Source: Haloferula luteola (lineage in GTDB: Bacteria; Verrucomicrobiota; Verrucomicrobiia; Verrucomicrobiales; Akkermansiaceae). Taken from it: a stretch of 64,000 bases of DNA. Below, in pieces: positions 24,528-33,851 of this stretch (the stretch's first letter is position 1; each line of letters starts with the position of its first letter). A model generated the notes under the pieces. That model had not been told where the DNA came from. It ran no database searches and saw only the letters and a program-made list of their open reading frames with translations. The stretch covers positions 119,963 to 183,962 of the forward strand of contig NZ_JACHFD010000011.1 in the NCBI RefSeq assembly GCF_014201715.1, in the 5' to 3' direction. The translations under genes were made by a program, and so were the position numbers.

Positions 24528-25778
24528 TTAGAAAATCACCCGGCTACGGAGGCCTGCGAAAATCGCGTCGTCATTGCCCGAGAGGACGGGGTGGACGAAC
24601 TGAACATCGGCCCCGAAATGGAGCCATGGGGTCACGGCAGCGTCGTAGAAAAGCTCGACTCCATATTCGTCGTCGATGCGGGTGAGGGGGCGAACGGTGC
24701 TTTTTAAGGCCCGGCTTACGCCGTTCCAGAAAAGCCCGACGCCAAAGCGGTCATGAGGTCTTGCGGCGCAAACGCCATTGGCTCCGAGGCCCAGCACGGC
24801 GCTGTATTCGAATGGATTGGGATTGCCGTCGGACCAGGCGAGCATTCCGAAAATCCCCCAGCCGTTTTTTGATTCGTCCCCCCACTCGCAGAGATACTGT
24901 TCGAAGAGATAGGTGAGTTGCCAGGAATCACTTTGTTGGAAGGCAATGATCGGGCCGCCGGTGGGTGGCCGGAGATAGTCTGACGCATCAAACGAGTAAG
25001 CATTGAGGGTGGAATAGCTTCCGGAGAAGGTATGCGTGCCGGTGTGTCCTCCCCATTGAGTGTAAAAGGTGTAATCTGCAATGATCGTGAGTTCCTCGTC
25101 GTCCAGTCCATCGAGCCCGGAGTCGGTTCCAGACGATCGAGAGTCGAGGATCCCGAGGTTGAAGAGCGGTTTGCCTTCGTCTAGCACGCTCAGGATCGCG
25201 CCCAAGGTCGATACGGGAATGGTGCGGCCAGCGATCGGTGGAGCGACGAAGGAGGTGTTCATGAACCCTTCGACTCCTCGGCCACCGAGGAAAGTCCGGT
25301 CCGCAAGGTCGACCGTGTTGAATTTTCCGACCGAAAGTAGCACCGACTCACTGAAGGCCTGAGTGAGGACGACATGGGTGAAGCCGAAAACGTCATCCTG
25401 GTCCCGCGGAGAAAGCATGGCAGCATTCACCGGGGTGAGAGTGCCGGCGGCGGCGGAAGCATCACCGTAGCGATACTCCCCGTGGACATTGAGAAACAAT
25501 CCGGGCCACAAGCCTGCCTTTTGGCCATCCATGGCAAAAAACACATCGGTCTTTCCTCCAAGCTCCAACTTCTCCGGACCCGAGCCGGCGAGGTCACCGT
25601 AATAAAACTGGGTGGATTCCAGGCGGAGTTCCGTGCCATGGGCCCCCAGTAGGTCCCGGAGACCCAAGAGATTTCCTCCGAGTTGGGGGCGATCCAGGAG
25701 TGAGTCCTGAGCCGGTGCCTGAGCCGCCAGCGAAAGAAGGATCCAACCGGTGATGTGAAGCAAGGGTTTTGATTTCAT
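24528..25778 (-). CDS. OprB-family carbohydrate-selective porin
   Basis: A 416-residue outer-membrane protein with a signal peptide (ITGWILLSLAAQAPAQ). Family features include LLGAHGTELRLESTQFYYGDL near the mature start, LFLNVHGEYRYG, VVLTQAFSESVLLSVGKFNTVD, WGIFGMLAWSDGNPNPFEYSAVLGLGANG and a terminal strand ending in phenylalanine (GLRSRVIF). OprB-type porins let sugars cross the outer membrane. The start at 25778 begins the signal peptide; the frame is open further upstream. It lies 25 bp after the AraC regulator gene, suggesting co-transcription, and next to a sulfatase, suggesting uptake of carbohydrate released by desulfation. Confidence 0.85.
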   Translation of the reverse strand: MKSKPLLHITGWILLSLAAQAPAQDSLLDRPQLGGNLLGLRDLLGAHGTELRLESTQFYYGDLAGSGPEKLELGGKTDVFFAMDGQKAGLWPGLFLNVHGEYRYGDASAAAGTLTPVNAAMLSPRDQDDVFGFTHVVLTQAFSESVLLSVGKFNTVDLADRTFLGGRGVEGFMNTSFVAPPIAGRTIPVSTLGAILSVLDEGKPLFNLGILDSRSSGTDSGLDGLDDEELTIIADYTFYTQWGGHTGTHTFSGSYSTLNAYSFDASDYLRPPTGGPIIAFQQSDSWQLTYLFEQYLCEWGDESKNGWGIFGMLAWSDGNPNPFEYSAVLGLGANGVCAARPHDRFGVGLFWNGVSRALKSTVRPLTRIDDEYGVELFYDAAVTPWLHFGADVQFVHPVLSGNDDAIFAGLRSRVIF

Positions 25779-25803
25779 GGTGTTGACGTCGATGAGCGTG
25801 AGC

Positions 25804-26835
25804 TTAGGCAGCGTTTCCGAGTTGGACCCAATGAGAGCCCGGCGGAGGGATTTGGCGAAGGACCTGAGAGGGCAAGCAGCCGAAGAGCTGGCGAAAGCGG
25901 CCAGCAAATCGACCCAACTCGGTGAACCCGATAGAGAAGGCAATGTCCGCGACGGAAGTCTCCAAAGGGGTCGCCTGAAGAAGTTGCGAATAGGCAAGGT
26001 TGAGGCGACGACGAAGGAGGTATTGGTGGGGAGGGAGACCTGTTTCCATTTTGAACCAATTGCTCAAGGTTCGTTGGTTGATTCCCAACTGGAGAGATGA
26101 TTCGCGAAGGGAGAGGGGCATTTCGCCTCTTTCCCAAAGATCAACGAGTTCCTTGATCGTAGAAGTCCGTTTGCGGGAGCGGATGGTGCGCCCTGATGAG
26201 ATCGGAGCGCATTGGGCCAGACTTTCCGCGACGTATTGAGAGATCGAAAAATCGGAAGGTGCCAGGGAGGTTTCGGCCATGCCCGCCCACAGATTCCTGA
26301 GGTGGCTGAGCCGTTGAGGCAGGAGCTGAAGATAATGGTGGCCCTTAAGTTTGAGGGATTCCAGTCCCCCAGCTTGATCGAGTGCAATCATGAACTCTTC
26401 TTCGTTGAGCACGACCATCGATCCGGATAAGTTCTTCAATGAAATATCGATTTCTCTGTGTGAGTCGAAATACACCAAAGACGATGACGGGCAGGGCTTT
26501 CCCCAGTAGCTCCCCAATCGGGACGCATCGTCAGGAATCGCCAACACAAGAGATCCGGGGTGAAGTTGTCCTAAGAATCGGATGTCACTTTCAACAAACT
26601 CGTGATAGATGGCATTTTTGCCCCAGATGATGCCATTCGCTCGCGCTCCTGCATCCCCAGGGCTGAGTTGCTCATGAACCAGCTCCCAAGGTCCGCGAAG
26701 TCGGTAGGAGTATTCGGGTAGATTGTCGCACTCCAAAGAAAAGGACTGCGGGCGGACGATCGAAGATTCGCGTCCAGAAGGAATCATGGTGTGGCCGGAA
26801 GTTGAAATGAGGGGCCGTGCGAATGGTGGGTTCAC
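25804..26835 (-). CDS. AraC-family transcriptional regulator
   Basis: A 343-residue protein. The C-terminal quarter carries two helix-turn-helix motifs of the AraC/XylS type: SLRESSLQLGINQRTLSNWFKMETGLPPHQYLLRRRLN and TSVADIAFSIGFTELGRFAGRFRQLFGCLPSQVLR (about residues 245-330). The N-terminal 220 residues are an unassigned sensory domain with few hydrophobic stretches. It is located between the sulfatase and porin genes on the same strand, so it probably controls this block in response to a substrate. The effector is unknown. Confidence 0.9.
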   Translation of the reverse strand: MNPPFARPLISTSGHTMIPSGRESSIVRPQSFSLECDNLPEYSYRLRGPWELVHEQLSPGDAGARANGIIWGKNAIYHEFVESDIRFLGQLHPGSLVLAIPDDASRLGSYWGKPCPSSSLVYFDSHREIDISLKNLSGSMVVLNEEEFMIALDQAGGLESLKLKGHHYLQLLPQRLSHLRNLWAGMAETSLAPSDFSISQYVAESLAQCAPISSGRTIRSRKRTSTIKELVDLWERGEMPLSLRESSLQLGINQRTLSNWFKMETGLPPHQYLLRRRLNLAYSQLLQATPLETSVADIAFSIGFTELGRFAGRFRQLFGCLPSQVLRQIPPPGSHWVQLGNAA

Positions 26836-26920
26836 GGGCCACCATCGCTCCTGGATGGAAACTCGCTCTTCGTCCCATCGGTGTTATGGAACGAAGAGGG
26901 GTTGGGCGGATCCAAGGGCG

Positions 26921-28507
26921 CTACTGAGCGCTCTTGTTGATGAACTCCTGGACGACGTTCGACATGTCGAAGGACTTCCCGCCCTGGACGGGGGGATATT
27001 CGGCCAGTGATTTCAGGTGTTCCTGCATCAGCACTCCCATGGGTTGCATCAGCCAGGATACCTTTTGCATGAGATGCCCGTAGGCATCCGTGCTGGAGTA
27101 GGATTCGAATGGATCCATGCGCAGATTGAAGACGAGTGGCGCGGTGCGGGGGACCAGATTGTCGTAGTAGTTCTCTTTGGTGGAAAAGTGGAACTTCCAG
27201 GGACCCATGCGGACCGCCGTCAGCTTGGACTCGTAATAGTAAAAGAGGGAGTTGCGGGCAGACGATTCGGCCTCTCCTTCCCACCAGGGGAGGTTGTTGA
27301 GGCCATCGATCATCTGATGCTTTTCCTCTTTCATCTTTTCAGCCACGTCCTCCACTCCGGCCGCCGCGGCCAGACTGGTGAACATGTCCTGATGCGCTTG
27401 GATGCCATTGAGAACTTGGCCCGCCTTGATGACTCCTGGCCAACGCAGCATGGAGATGACGCGGACTCCACCTTCATAGGTGGTCATTTTCTCTCCGCGG
27501 AAGGGCGTGGTCGCTCCGTGGGGCCAGGAAGAGTGCTCCGGTCCATTGTCGGTGGAATACCACACGATGGTGTTTTCATCGAGCCCGTTCTCTTTGAGGA
27601 AATCGAGCACCAGGCCGATGTCATGGTCGTGTTGTAGCATGCCAGAGCCGTGGATATCGGCTTCTGATGAGACGTTCTCGGCGGCGTATTTCCACTTCTC
27701 GTCCAGACGAGTGTAGAGGTGCATGCGAGTGGTATTGAGCCAAACGAAGAACGGCTTTCCGTCATCTTTGGCCTTGAGCATGAAATCTTCGGCTTTAGGA
27801 ATCACTTCCTCCGCGTCGAAGTTCTTCATGCGCTCCTGGGTGAGAGGACCTGTGTCTTCGATCTTCTGTTTTCCGACTTTGCCGAATCTTGGCTGATCGG
27901 TGGGATCCTCGGTATCGGTTGCGAAGGAATGAATCACTCCCCGGGTTCCAAAGCGTTCCTCGTAGGCTTCGAGTGATCCAGAGAAGGTTTTGCCGAAGTT
28001 CTGGTAGTCCCGCTGTTCCGCTTCTTCCTGAGTGTTGAGGTGGTAGAGGTTGCCGAAAAACTCGTCAAAACCATGCGCGGTGGGGAGGTGTTCGTTGCGG
28101 TCACCCAAATGATTTTTCCCGAAGTGGCCGGTGGCGTAGCCTGCGCCTTTGAGAACTTCTGCGAGGCAAGGCGAAGCAGCCTGCAAACCGAGAGCGTCAC
28201 CCGGTTGCCCCACGGTCGTCATCCCGGAACGGATCGGATACTGCCCGGTGATGAAGGCCGCACGGCCCGCTGTGCAAGAAGGTTGAGCGTAGTGGTCGGT
28301 GAAGCGAATGCCTTCCATTCCGATCGAATCCAGTCGAGGCGTGGTGTAGCCCATGGTCCCCATGCCATAGGCGCTCACGTTTTGCCAACCGATGTCGTCT
28401 CCCCAAATCACCAGAATGTTCGGGGTTTTTTCCTGAGCGGAGGCCACTCCGAGGAGCGCACATCCGAGGTAGGCATACCAACGGTAATTTTGAGCCATTT
28501 TTCTCAT
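26921..28507 (-). CDS. Exported sulfatase (arylsulfatase family)
   Basis: A 528-residue enzyme with a signal peptide (about residues 1-25). The sulfatase signature is [13 protein letters not shown]: Cys78 in C-x-A-x-R would be converted to the formylglycine nucleophile. The calcium-binding motif GDDIGWQN lies at about residues 36-43, [10 protein letters not shown] and the [12 protein letters not shown] metal region follow, and the C-terminal subdomain contains MGPWKFHFS. It removes sulfate from an organic ester in the periplasm or outside. No formylglycine-generating enzyme is visible in the window. A second ATG (28498) is possible. Neighbouring AraC and porin genes support sulfated-glycan metabolism. 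Confidence 0.93.
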   Translation of the reverse strand: MRKMAQNYRWYAYLGCALLGVASAQEKTPNILVIWGDDIGWQNVSAYGMGTMGYTTPRLDSIGMEGIRFTDHYAQPSCTAGRAAFITGQYPIRSGMTTVGQPGDALGLQAASPCLAEVLKGAGYATGHFGKNHLGDRNEHLPTAHGFDEFFGNLYHLNTQEEAEQRDYQNFGKTFSGSLEAYEERFGTRGVIHSFATDTEDPTDQPRFGKVGKQKIEDTGPLTQERMKNFDAEEVIPKAEDFMLKAKDDGKPFFVWLNTTRMHLYTRLDEKWKYAAENVSSEADIHGSGMLQHDHDIGLVLDFLKENGLDENTIVWYSTDNGPEHSSWPHGATTPFRGEKMTTYEGGVRVISMLRWPGVIKAGQVLNGIQAHQDMFTSLAAAAGVEDVAEKMKEEKHQMIDGLNNLPWWEGEAESSARNSLFYYYESKLTAVRMGPWKFHFSTKENYYDNLVPRTAPLVFNLRMDPFESYSSTDAYGHLMQKVSWLMQPMGVLMQEHLKSLAEYPPVQGGKSFDMSNVVQEFINKSAQ

Positions 28508-28717
28508 ATTTGAAGTTTCTTAGTTTCTGAGAATCAAATGAATCGGATGGAAATCAAAACATCCGTTAAAAATATCTAAGAAATTTTGAGGTGGCGCAAT
28601 GCAATTCGGATAGTTCATTCCGGAATCATGCGGAATGATGTTTTGTAAAGGGTTGCCGATGAAGGATAAAGGGAAGTCTGGGTCGGATATCCCACATCAA
28701 AATATTTTCATGAAACC

Positions 28718-30430
28718 TCAAACATCGGGATCGCTGGAATGAGTCTCATTAAGAGATGAAGAGGGTTGGACTTCGGATGTTGAATCAGGTTGGCAGGTGT
28801 CGTCGGAAGCCGGTGCCGCGGTTTCGGGGGATTTGGGAGGCCACGGTAGGGGAAGGACGGGATCTGCCGGTTGGGAGACGAAGTGCGGAGACATGATTTG
28901 GACTCCGGCGGTGCTGAACTGATCCTGAATGCGTTGGTGCAAGTCGGAGAGAATCAATCCCTTCCGGCTGGGTTCGGCGGGGACGAAGCGCAGTTCATAT
29001 TCGACGTAATAGTCGGAGAGCGCCGTTTGAAAGACCCGTGGTGCTGGGGAATGGCGGATGCCTGGGGTGTGGGTCGCGGCGTTGAGAAGGAGTTGGTGGA
29101 TTTGGCGCCAGGGGGCGTCGTAGCCAATGGTGACACTGGTGGCGTATTCGCACCGATCGGTGGACTCTCCTTCGATTCGCGAATAGTTATGCGTCTCCTT
29201 GGAGATGATGACAGCGTTAGGAACGGTGATGTATTCCCGTTTCGGGGTGAGGAGTTTGGTGGAGAGGAGACCGATGTCGATGACGGTACCTTCGAGGTCA
29301 TTGATACGAACATATTCGCCGGAGCGAACGGCCCCGGAATAGAGCACGACAAAGCCGCTCATGAGTTGATTGACGAAGCCGCTTGAACCGACGGACATCA
29401 TCAGTCCGAGAAGAACTCCAATGCCTTTGAAGGCAGGACTATCCGATCCGGGAATGTAGGGATAGGCGATGATCAGTCCGGCGATCCAGATGGCGAGTCC
29501 GGCGATGCGGCGGGTGGCGCGGGCGGTGTCTTTGCCGAGGAACTGGCCTTCTTCTTCGGTGGCTTCGAAGCTGGCCAGCATTTGATCGACGATGCGGACG
29601 GTTCCACGGGTCAGAAAGAAGAGCACAATGACCACGAGGATGGACGGAAGTGCGCCCACGGTTTTCATGGCGAGCGATCCGAAGAGCAGCACCAGCTGGT
29701 TTCCCAAGACGATGGACCAGGGCGCGGTGAAGGGGAAGAGGCTAAGAATTTCCGTGATCCACAGGTAGGTGGCGGAAAAGCCGAGGAAGGCCACAATCAG
29801 GCCCACCAATCGGCGGACAAGAATCAAGAGCACCGGGCGGAGATCGAGGTGGGCCCGCTTGAGCTGACGAAGTCGGATGGCGCGTTGGACAAAGAGTCGC
29901 TTCAGCCATTTGCCAAGTTTTCGGAGGAGGATGAGCACTCCTGCAAATACCGCTGTGGAAAGGATGGCGATGAGCACGCCACGCAGGAGGACCTGCGGAC
30001 TGCGCTGGGCGAGCCAGGCTTGGCGGAGACTCTCGAGCTGGTCATGCACGAGTTCGGCCTCCTGCTCGAGGGTGCGCCCGGTCGTAGGATCGAGGTCTGC
30101 GGGGACGAGGACAAAGAGCCGATGGCCATCAATCTCGAACGCCACTCCCCTGAGACTTCCTGCTTCAATGGGGTGATGGATGATGGGTTGGTAGGGAGAG
30201 AATTCGGGGAGATCGCGAAGGTTCTTGAGAGTGGTATCGAGGCGCTCCTCAGGGGTGAGACCTGCGAGAGTGGCGCGAAAGGTGACCAGCTCTCGATTCC
30301 AGAATTCTAAGGTGGCGGGTGGCGAAGTGCGAGGATTTCCACCGGATTGGGCGTGAGCCGGGAGAAGGAGGTTCAAGACCGAGACAAGGAAGGCAAGGAC
30401 CTGAAAAGGGACTTTCACCCTTGATTTCAT
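28718..30430 (-). CDS. MscS-family mechanosensitive channel
   Basis: A 570-residue protein with a signal peptide (residues 1 to about 27), a periplasmic helical domain, then about five membrane helices. The conserved pore helix and beta domain read GSSGFVNQLMSGFVVLYSGAVRSGEYVRINDLEGTVIDIGLLSTKL, with TPKREYITVPNAVIISKETHNYSR after it, which is diagnostic for MscS. The C-terminal alpha/beta domain is followed by a Pro/Ser-rich tail. It gates in response to membrane tension, releasing solutes during osmotic downshock. It is longer than E. coli MscS because of the N-terminal extension, as in the YbdG/MscK-like groups. Confidence 0.93.
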   Translation of the reverse strand: MKSRVKVPFQVLAFLVSVLNLLLPAHAQSGGNPRTSPPATLEFWNRELVTFRATLAGLTPEERLDTTLKNLRDLPEFSPYQPIIHHPIEAGSLRGVAFEIDGHRLFVLVPADLDPTTGRTLEQEAELVHDQLESLRQAWLAQRSPQVLLRGVLIAILSTAVFAGVLILLRKLGKWLKRLFVQRAIRLRQLKRAHLDLRPVLLILVRRLVGLIVAFLGFSATYLWITEILSLFPFTAPWSIVLGNQLVLLFGSLAMKTVGALPSILVVIVLFFLTRGTVRIVDQMLASFEATEEEGQFLGKDTARATRRIAGLAIWIAGLIIAYPYIPGSDSPAFKGIGVLLGLMMSVGSSGFVNQLMSGFVVLYSGAVRSGEYVRINDLEGTVIDIGLLSTKLLTPKREYITVPNAVIISKETHNYSRIEGESTDRCEYATSVTIGYDAPWRQIHQLLLNAATHTPGIRHSPAPRVFQTALSDYYVEYELRFVPAEPSRKGLILSDLHQRIQDQFSTAGVQIMSPHFVSQPADPVLPLPWPPKSPETAAPASDDTCQPDSTSEVQPSSSLNETHSSDPDV

Positions 30431-30500
30431 GACAAGTTCGATGCGTTAGGGCAAGCGAAGGGATGTTGGATTCGATGGGATGCATGCATCCCGCAGACAT

Positions 30501-30534
30501 AAAAAATCCGGAATGCCGATGGGACATTCCGGAT
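30501..30534 (-). terminator. Rho-independent terminator after the TlpA-like gene
   Basis: A perfect 10-bp stem (ATCCGGAATG and its complement, 30506-30515 and 30525-30534) is followed on the minus strand by a run of T residues (A run at 30501-30506 on the plus strand), about 25 bp after the stop of the minus-strand gene. Confidence 0.85.
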
Positions 30535-30559
30535 GGGGGTGAAGTTGAGGGGAGGGAAC

Positions 30560-31669
30560 TCAGCCGTTGGCGGTAGGCTGACGTTTGGCCGTGGCTTCCT
30601 GGAACCAAGCCTGCATCTGGTCGTCGCTCGGCATCACCCCTTCATCCAGCGACTTGGTGAGTTTTTCGAAGGGCTCGGAGGGAATCTCGGCGCCTTCCGG
30701 GGTGTGAGTCCAGTCGAGTGCTTTTTGAGCGCTTGCCTTGGCGGCATCTTTTTCACCCATCGCCCATTCCAGTTTGGAAAGCACGGTGTATTGGAGAGGG
30801 TGGACGGTTTTGGCCTCCAGCTGCTTGGTGAACAGCTCGGCCACGGTGGAGCGGAGAGAATTCGGCGACTCCGGGAGTTCCACCAAGCGCTTGGCGATCG
30901 ACATCATGGAAATGGCGGGTTGTTCCTTTTCCGCGTCCTTGGAAAGGGCAGAAGCAGCGCCATCCCAGTCCTCGGTGAGCAGTTGGTAGTCGACACCGAA
31001 AGTGGCGAGGAACCCATGATTGGGGTCAATCTTCCGGAGTTCTTCCAAGGCGTCATGCAGGGCAGGGGCATCCTTTTGGGCGGAGGCTTGCATGATGCTT
31101 TGCAGGACCTTGCCAGTGGCTTCCTGTTTGCGGCGAGATTCCATCAGGTTGGTGACGGTGGTCTCAGCGACCTCGCCTCCTTTGAGGAGGTTCTCGATGA
31201 CTTCCTCGCTCAGTTGCATGGGATGGCAGGTGAAGAGGACTTTTCCGTCCTGCACGACAAAAGCGTGAGGAATACCGCGAACTTCCGCGGGTTTCAGCCA
31301 AGTTTCTTCGAAGGTGCCGCCTTTGCCCACGTAAGCGACGGGATAGGACATGCCCTCTCCCTTATCTTTGACAAAGTCGACGACCTTCGATTTTCCGTCT
31401 TCCCAGACGTTCATGCCGATGACTCGCAGGCCTTGATCGTAGTATTTGTCGTAGAGTTCATCGACGTGTGGGATCGCGGCGACACAGGGCCCGCACCAAG
31501 TGGCCCAGCACTCGATGATGTAAAGTTTGCCGGGTTCCCAGGTGGCGGGAGCTTCTCCTTGCACCCAGTCGGATTTGCCAAAGGCATCGATGGTGACGGG
31601 ATCGCCCATTTTTTGGGCAAAGGCGGGCAGAGAAGCTGCAAAGAGCAGCGAAATTCCAAGGGTTTTCAT
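30560..31669 (-). CDS. Exported TlpA-like thioredoxin with helical C-terminal extension
   Basis: A 369-residue protein with a signal peptide (MKTLGISLLFAASLPAFAQ). Residues about 30-180 form a thioredoxin domain of the TlpA/ResA type with the active site WATWCGPC and the cis-proline region GIPHAFVV. The C-terminal half (about residues 190-369) is alpha-helical with TPR-like spacing and no recognised family. It probably reduces or isomerises disulfides in periplasmic partners. The MKTLG start begins the signal peptide; the frame remains open upstream but without a sensible start. It lies alone, with a clear terminator. Confidence 0.88.
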   Translation of the reverse strand: MKTLGISLLFAASLPAFAQKMGDPVTIDAFGKSDWVQGEAPATWEPGKLYIIECWATWCGPCVAAIPHVDELYDKYYDQGLRVIGMNVWEDGKSKVVDFVKDKGEGMSYPVAYVGKGGTFEETWLKPAEVRGIPHAFVVQDGKVLFTCHPMQLSEEVIENLLKGGEVAETTVTNLMESRRKQEATGKVLQSIMQASAQKDAPALHDALEELRKIDPNHGFLATFGVDYQLLTEDWDGAASALSKDAEKEQPAISMMSIAKRLVELPESPNSLRSTVAELFTKQLEAKTVHPLQYTVLSKLEWAMGEKDAAKASAQKALDWTHTPEGAEIPSEPFEKLTKSLDEGVMPSDDQMQAWFQEATAKRQPTANG

Positions 31670-31964
31670 GCTGAAGTGATTGGGTTGATCCTTCGCCCGA
31701 TGTTGATTTTCCTGGGCGAATTGCGCCATCTGCAAGCAGTGATAACGCCATTCCTGCCAGAATGGGAGAAGTCAGAATCGGGAAGCCACAGAGAATCGGG
31801 CGAAGGCGCCCACGATGGGAAGCGATCCACTGAAAATCAGTGGAATTGGAGAAAAGTTCGATGAGACGAGTGACAAAAAATTTTCGCGAATGTCCCCATC
31901 AGGAGCTGGGATTTTTTATCAGAGAACGTTTCCAAAAGCAGGGACGGGGATGACAAGCGATCCC

Positions 31965-33200
31965 TCAATCAAACGAGCTACGGCGGCGCAGGACAGCGGC
32001 AAAAGCCCCATCGGTGCCGTCGATTTGAGGGAGGGCCTGCCGGGTTTCTGTGATCTGCCAATCGGGATGGAGTTCGACGAATTGCTGGAGAAGCTCGTCA
32101 TTTTCTTCCGCTTCGATGGAACAGGTCGAGTAGACGAGGCGACCGCCGGGCTTCAGGCAAGGGAGAGCCTGCTCAAGAATGGATTGCTGGATCCGGGTGA
32201 GGTCGGTGATGTCCTGAGGACGGAGCCGCCATCGCACGTCGACACGACGGCGAAACACGCCGGTATTCGAGCATGGGACGTCCAGAAGGATCGCGTCAAA
32301 AGCACCGTGCCATTTTGTTGGAGCAGGTTGAGTCCAGTCGTGGGCTTGAATGGAATCGGGAGTGATGTGGAGCCGTGAAAGGTTTTCTCGGAGACGAGGC
32401 AATCGCTTTTCGTTGGAGTCGGTGCAGGTCAGTCCCTGGCCGGAACCCCCTGCCGCGGCGATCAGGAAGGCTTTGCCTCCGGGGGCGGCACAGGCATCGA
32501 GAATCTGTTCCCCGGGCTGCGGAGCGAGGAGCTCGATGCCGTGGCGGGTGGCGGGATCGGTGATGTAAATCGTGCCCTTGGTGAGCCATTCGGTGGGGAT
32601 CGGTCCATCGATCTGAAAATACCCTGCGGGGAGGGACTCGTTGGAGCCTGCGGGCGGGTCTGTCGCTTCCGGGGCGAGGGGGTTGATGCGCGCAACGGTG
32701 GGCGCTGGCAGGTTGTTGAATGCCATCAACTCGAGGGTGGCCTCAGGGCCGAAGGCTTTGCGCCATCGGTTGTAGAGCCAATCGGGATGAGAGTGCGCGA
32801 TGGCTGGGGGCAGCTCGGAAAGATCGAGGAGCGATTTTTTGGTCGCTGCTGCTTTGCGCATGACCGCATTGATCAGGCCCCGGACAGGAGATTTGCCGAG
32901 GTTGACGGTTTCAAACACCGCGGCGTGGTCGGGAAGTTGCAGGATGAGCAGTTGGCAGAGCCCGACGCGCAAGATGTCGCGCGTCTCGTGGTCGAGTTTC
33001 CCTTTTCTCAGCTCACCGATCCAATGGTCGAGCAACCTGCGGTGGCGGAGGACGCCGAGAACGATGGCATTCAGGAGTCCTCGATCCGAGGCCGATAGGT
33101 TGTTGCGAGAGGCGTGTCTTTCGATCAGGCTCTCGGCATAGACGTGGCCCTTGGCCCAGGCTCGGAGAATGGAAACGGCTGCGCGGCGGGGTGACTTCAT
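31965..33200 (-). CDS. rsmB: 16S rRNA m5C967 methyltransferase (RsmB/Sun family)
   Basis: A 411-residue protein. An N-terminal NusB-like RNA-binding domain (residues 1 to about 130; RGLLNAIVLGVLRHRRLLDHWI) is followed by the NSUN/Sun methyltransferase domain: SAM-binding DACAAPGGKAFLIA, then DVPCSNTGVFRRRVDVRW with the conserved PC motif, and STCSIEAEENDELL with the catalytic cysteine. It methylates a cytosine in 16S rRNA (position 967 in E. coli). The length and domain order match RsmB; alternatives are other NSUN-type methyltransferases, but the NusB fusion is specific. Confidence 0.94.
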   Translation of the reverse strand: MKSPRRAAVSILRAWAKGHVYAESLIERHASRNNLSASDRGLLNAIVLGVLRHRRLLDHWIGELRKGKLDHETRDILRVGLCQLLILQLPDHAAVFETVNLGKSPVRGLINAVMRKAAATKKSLLDLSELPPAIAHSHPDWLYNRWRKAFGPEATLELMAFNNLPAPTVARINPLAPEATDPPAGSNESLPAGYFQIDGPIPTEWLTKGTIYITDPATRHGIELLAPQPGEQILDACAAPGGKAFLIAAAGGSGQGLTCTDSNEKRLPRLRENLSRLHITPDSIQAHDWTQPAPTKWHGAFDAILLDVPCSNTGVFRRRVDVRWRLRPQDITDLTRIQQSILEQALPCLKPGGRLVYSTCSIEAEENDELLQQFVELHPDWQITETRQALPQIDGTDGAFAAVLRRRSSFD

Positions 33201-33243
33201 GCGGACGGGCAGCCTGATGCCCCGCAGCCGAATTGCAAGGAGG

Positions 33244-33789
33244 TCAAATCATCCCGAGCTTCATTTTCCCTTCTTCGGAAATCATGTCCTGGTTCCAGGC
33301 GGGATCCCAGACGAGTTCAACGCGGGCATCATCGACCCCTTCAATGGTCATGATTTTCGCCTGGGCATCGGCGGCAATGACGGGACCCATGCCGCAACCG
33401 GGAGCGGTGAGCGTCATTTTGACGCCGACGACGGTCTGACCGTCTTCTTCGGTGATCGAGCAATCGTAAACCAGACCGAGGTTGACGATATCGACTGGAA
33501 TCTCAGGGTCGTAGACGCTCTTGAGTTGGGCCCAGACTTGATCCTCGATGGGGGCATCCTTGAGGGCTTCGGCCGCAGCGACCTTTTCTTTCTCCGCTTC
33601 GAGATCGATGCCCATGGCATCCGCATCCTTCGAGGAAATCCGAGCGAGGCCTGCGGAAGTGGCGACCGTGAAGGTGCCGCCCAGCCGTTGGGTGATGTAA
33701 ACCGGAGTGCCGGCGGGAAGGGTGATGGTGTCGCCGCTGGGGATCTGGATGGCGTCGACTTCGCGTTGGAGCGTGATTTCCTCTTGCAT
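33244..33789 (-). CDS. sufT: Fe-S cluster assembly protein SufT (MIP18/DUF59 domain)
   Basis: A 181-residue protein. The C-terminal MIP18/DUF59 domain has VYDPEIPVDIVNLGLVYDC and MTLTAPGCGMGPVIAADA, and the N-terminal extension (RLGGTFTVATSAGLARIS) is the one that distinguishes SufT from shorter DUF59 proteins. SufT helps maturation of Fe-S proteins. Other suf genes are not in the window. It lies 43 bp upstream of rsmB on the same strand, so the two may be co-transcribed. Confidence 0.92.
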   Translation of the reverse strand: MQEEITLQREVDAIQIPSGDTITLPAGTPVYITQRLGGTFTVATSAGLARISSKDADAMGIDLEAEKEKVAAAEALKDAPIEDQVWAQLKSVYDPEIPVDIVNLGLVYDCSITEEDGQTVVGVKMTLTAPGCGMGPVIAADAQAKIMTIEGVDDARVELVWDPAWNQDMISEEGKMKLGMI

Positions 33790-33851
33790 GGCGCGACTTT
33801 AGGCAGTCGTTCGCCGGGTGCAAGCGGCTTGCGGAAGGGCGGTTTCCAGGC

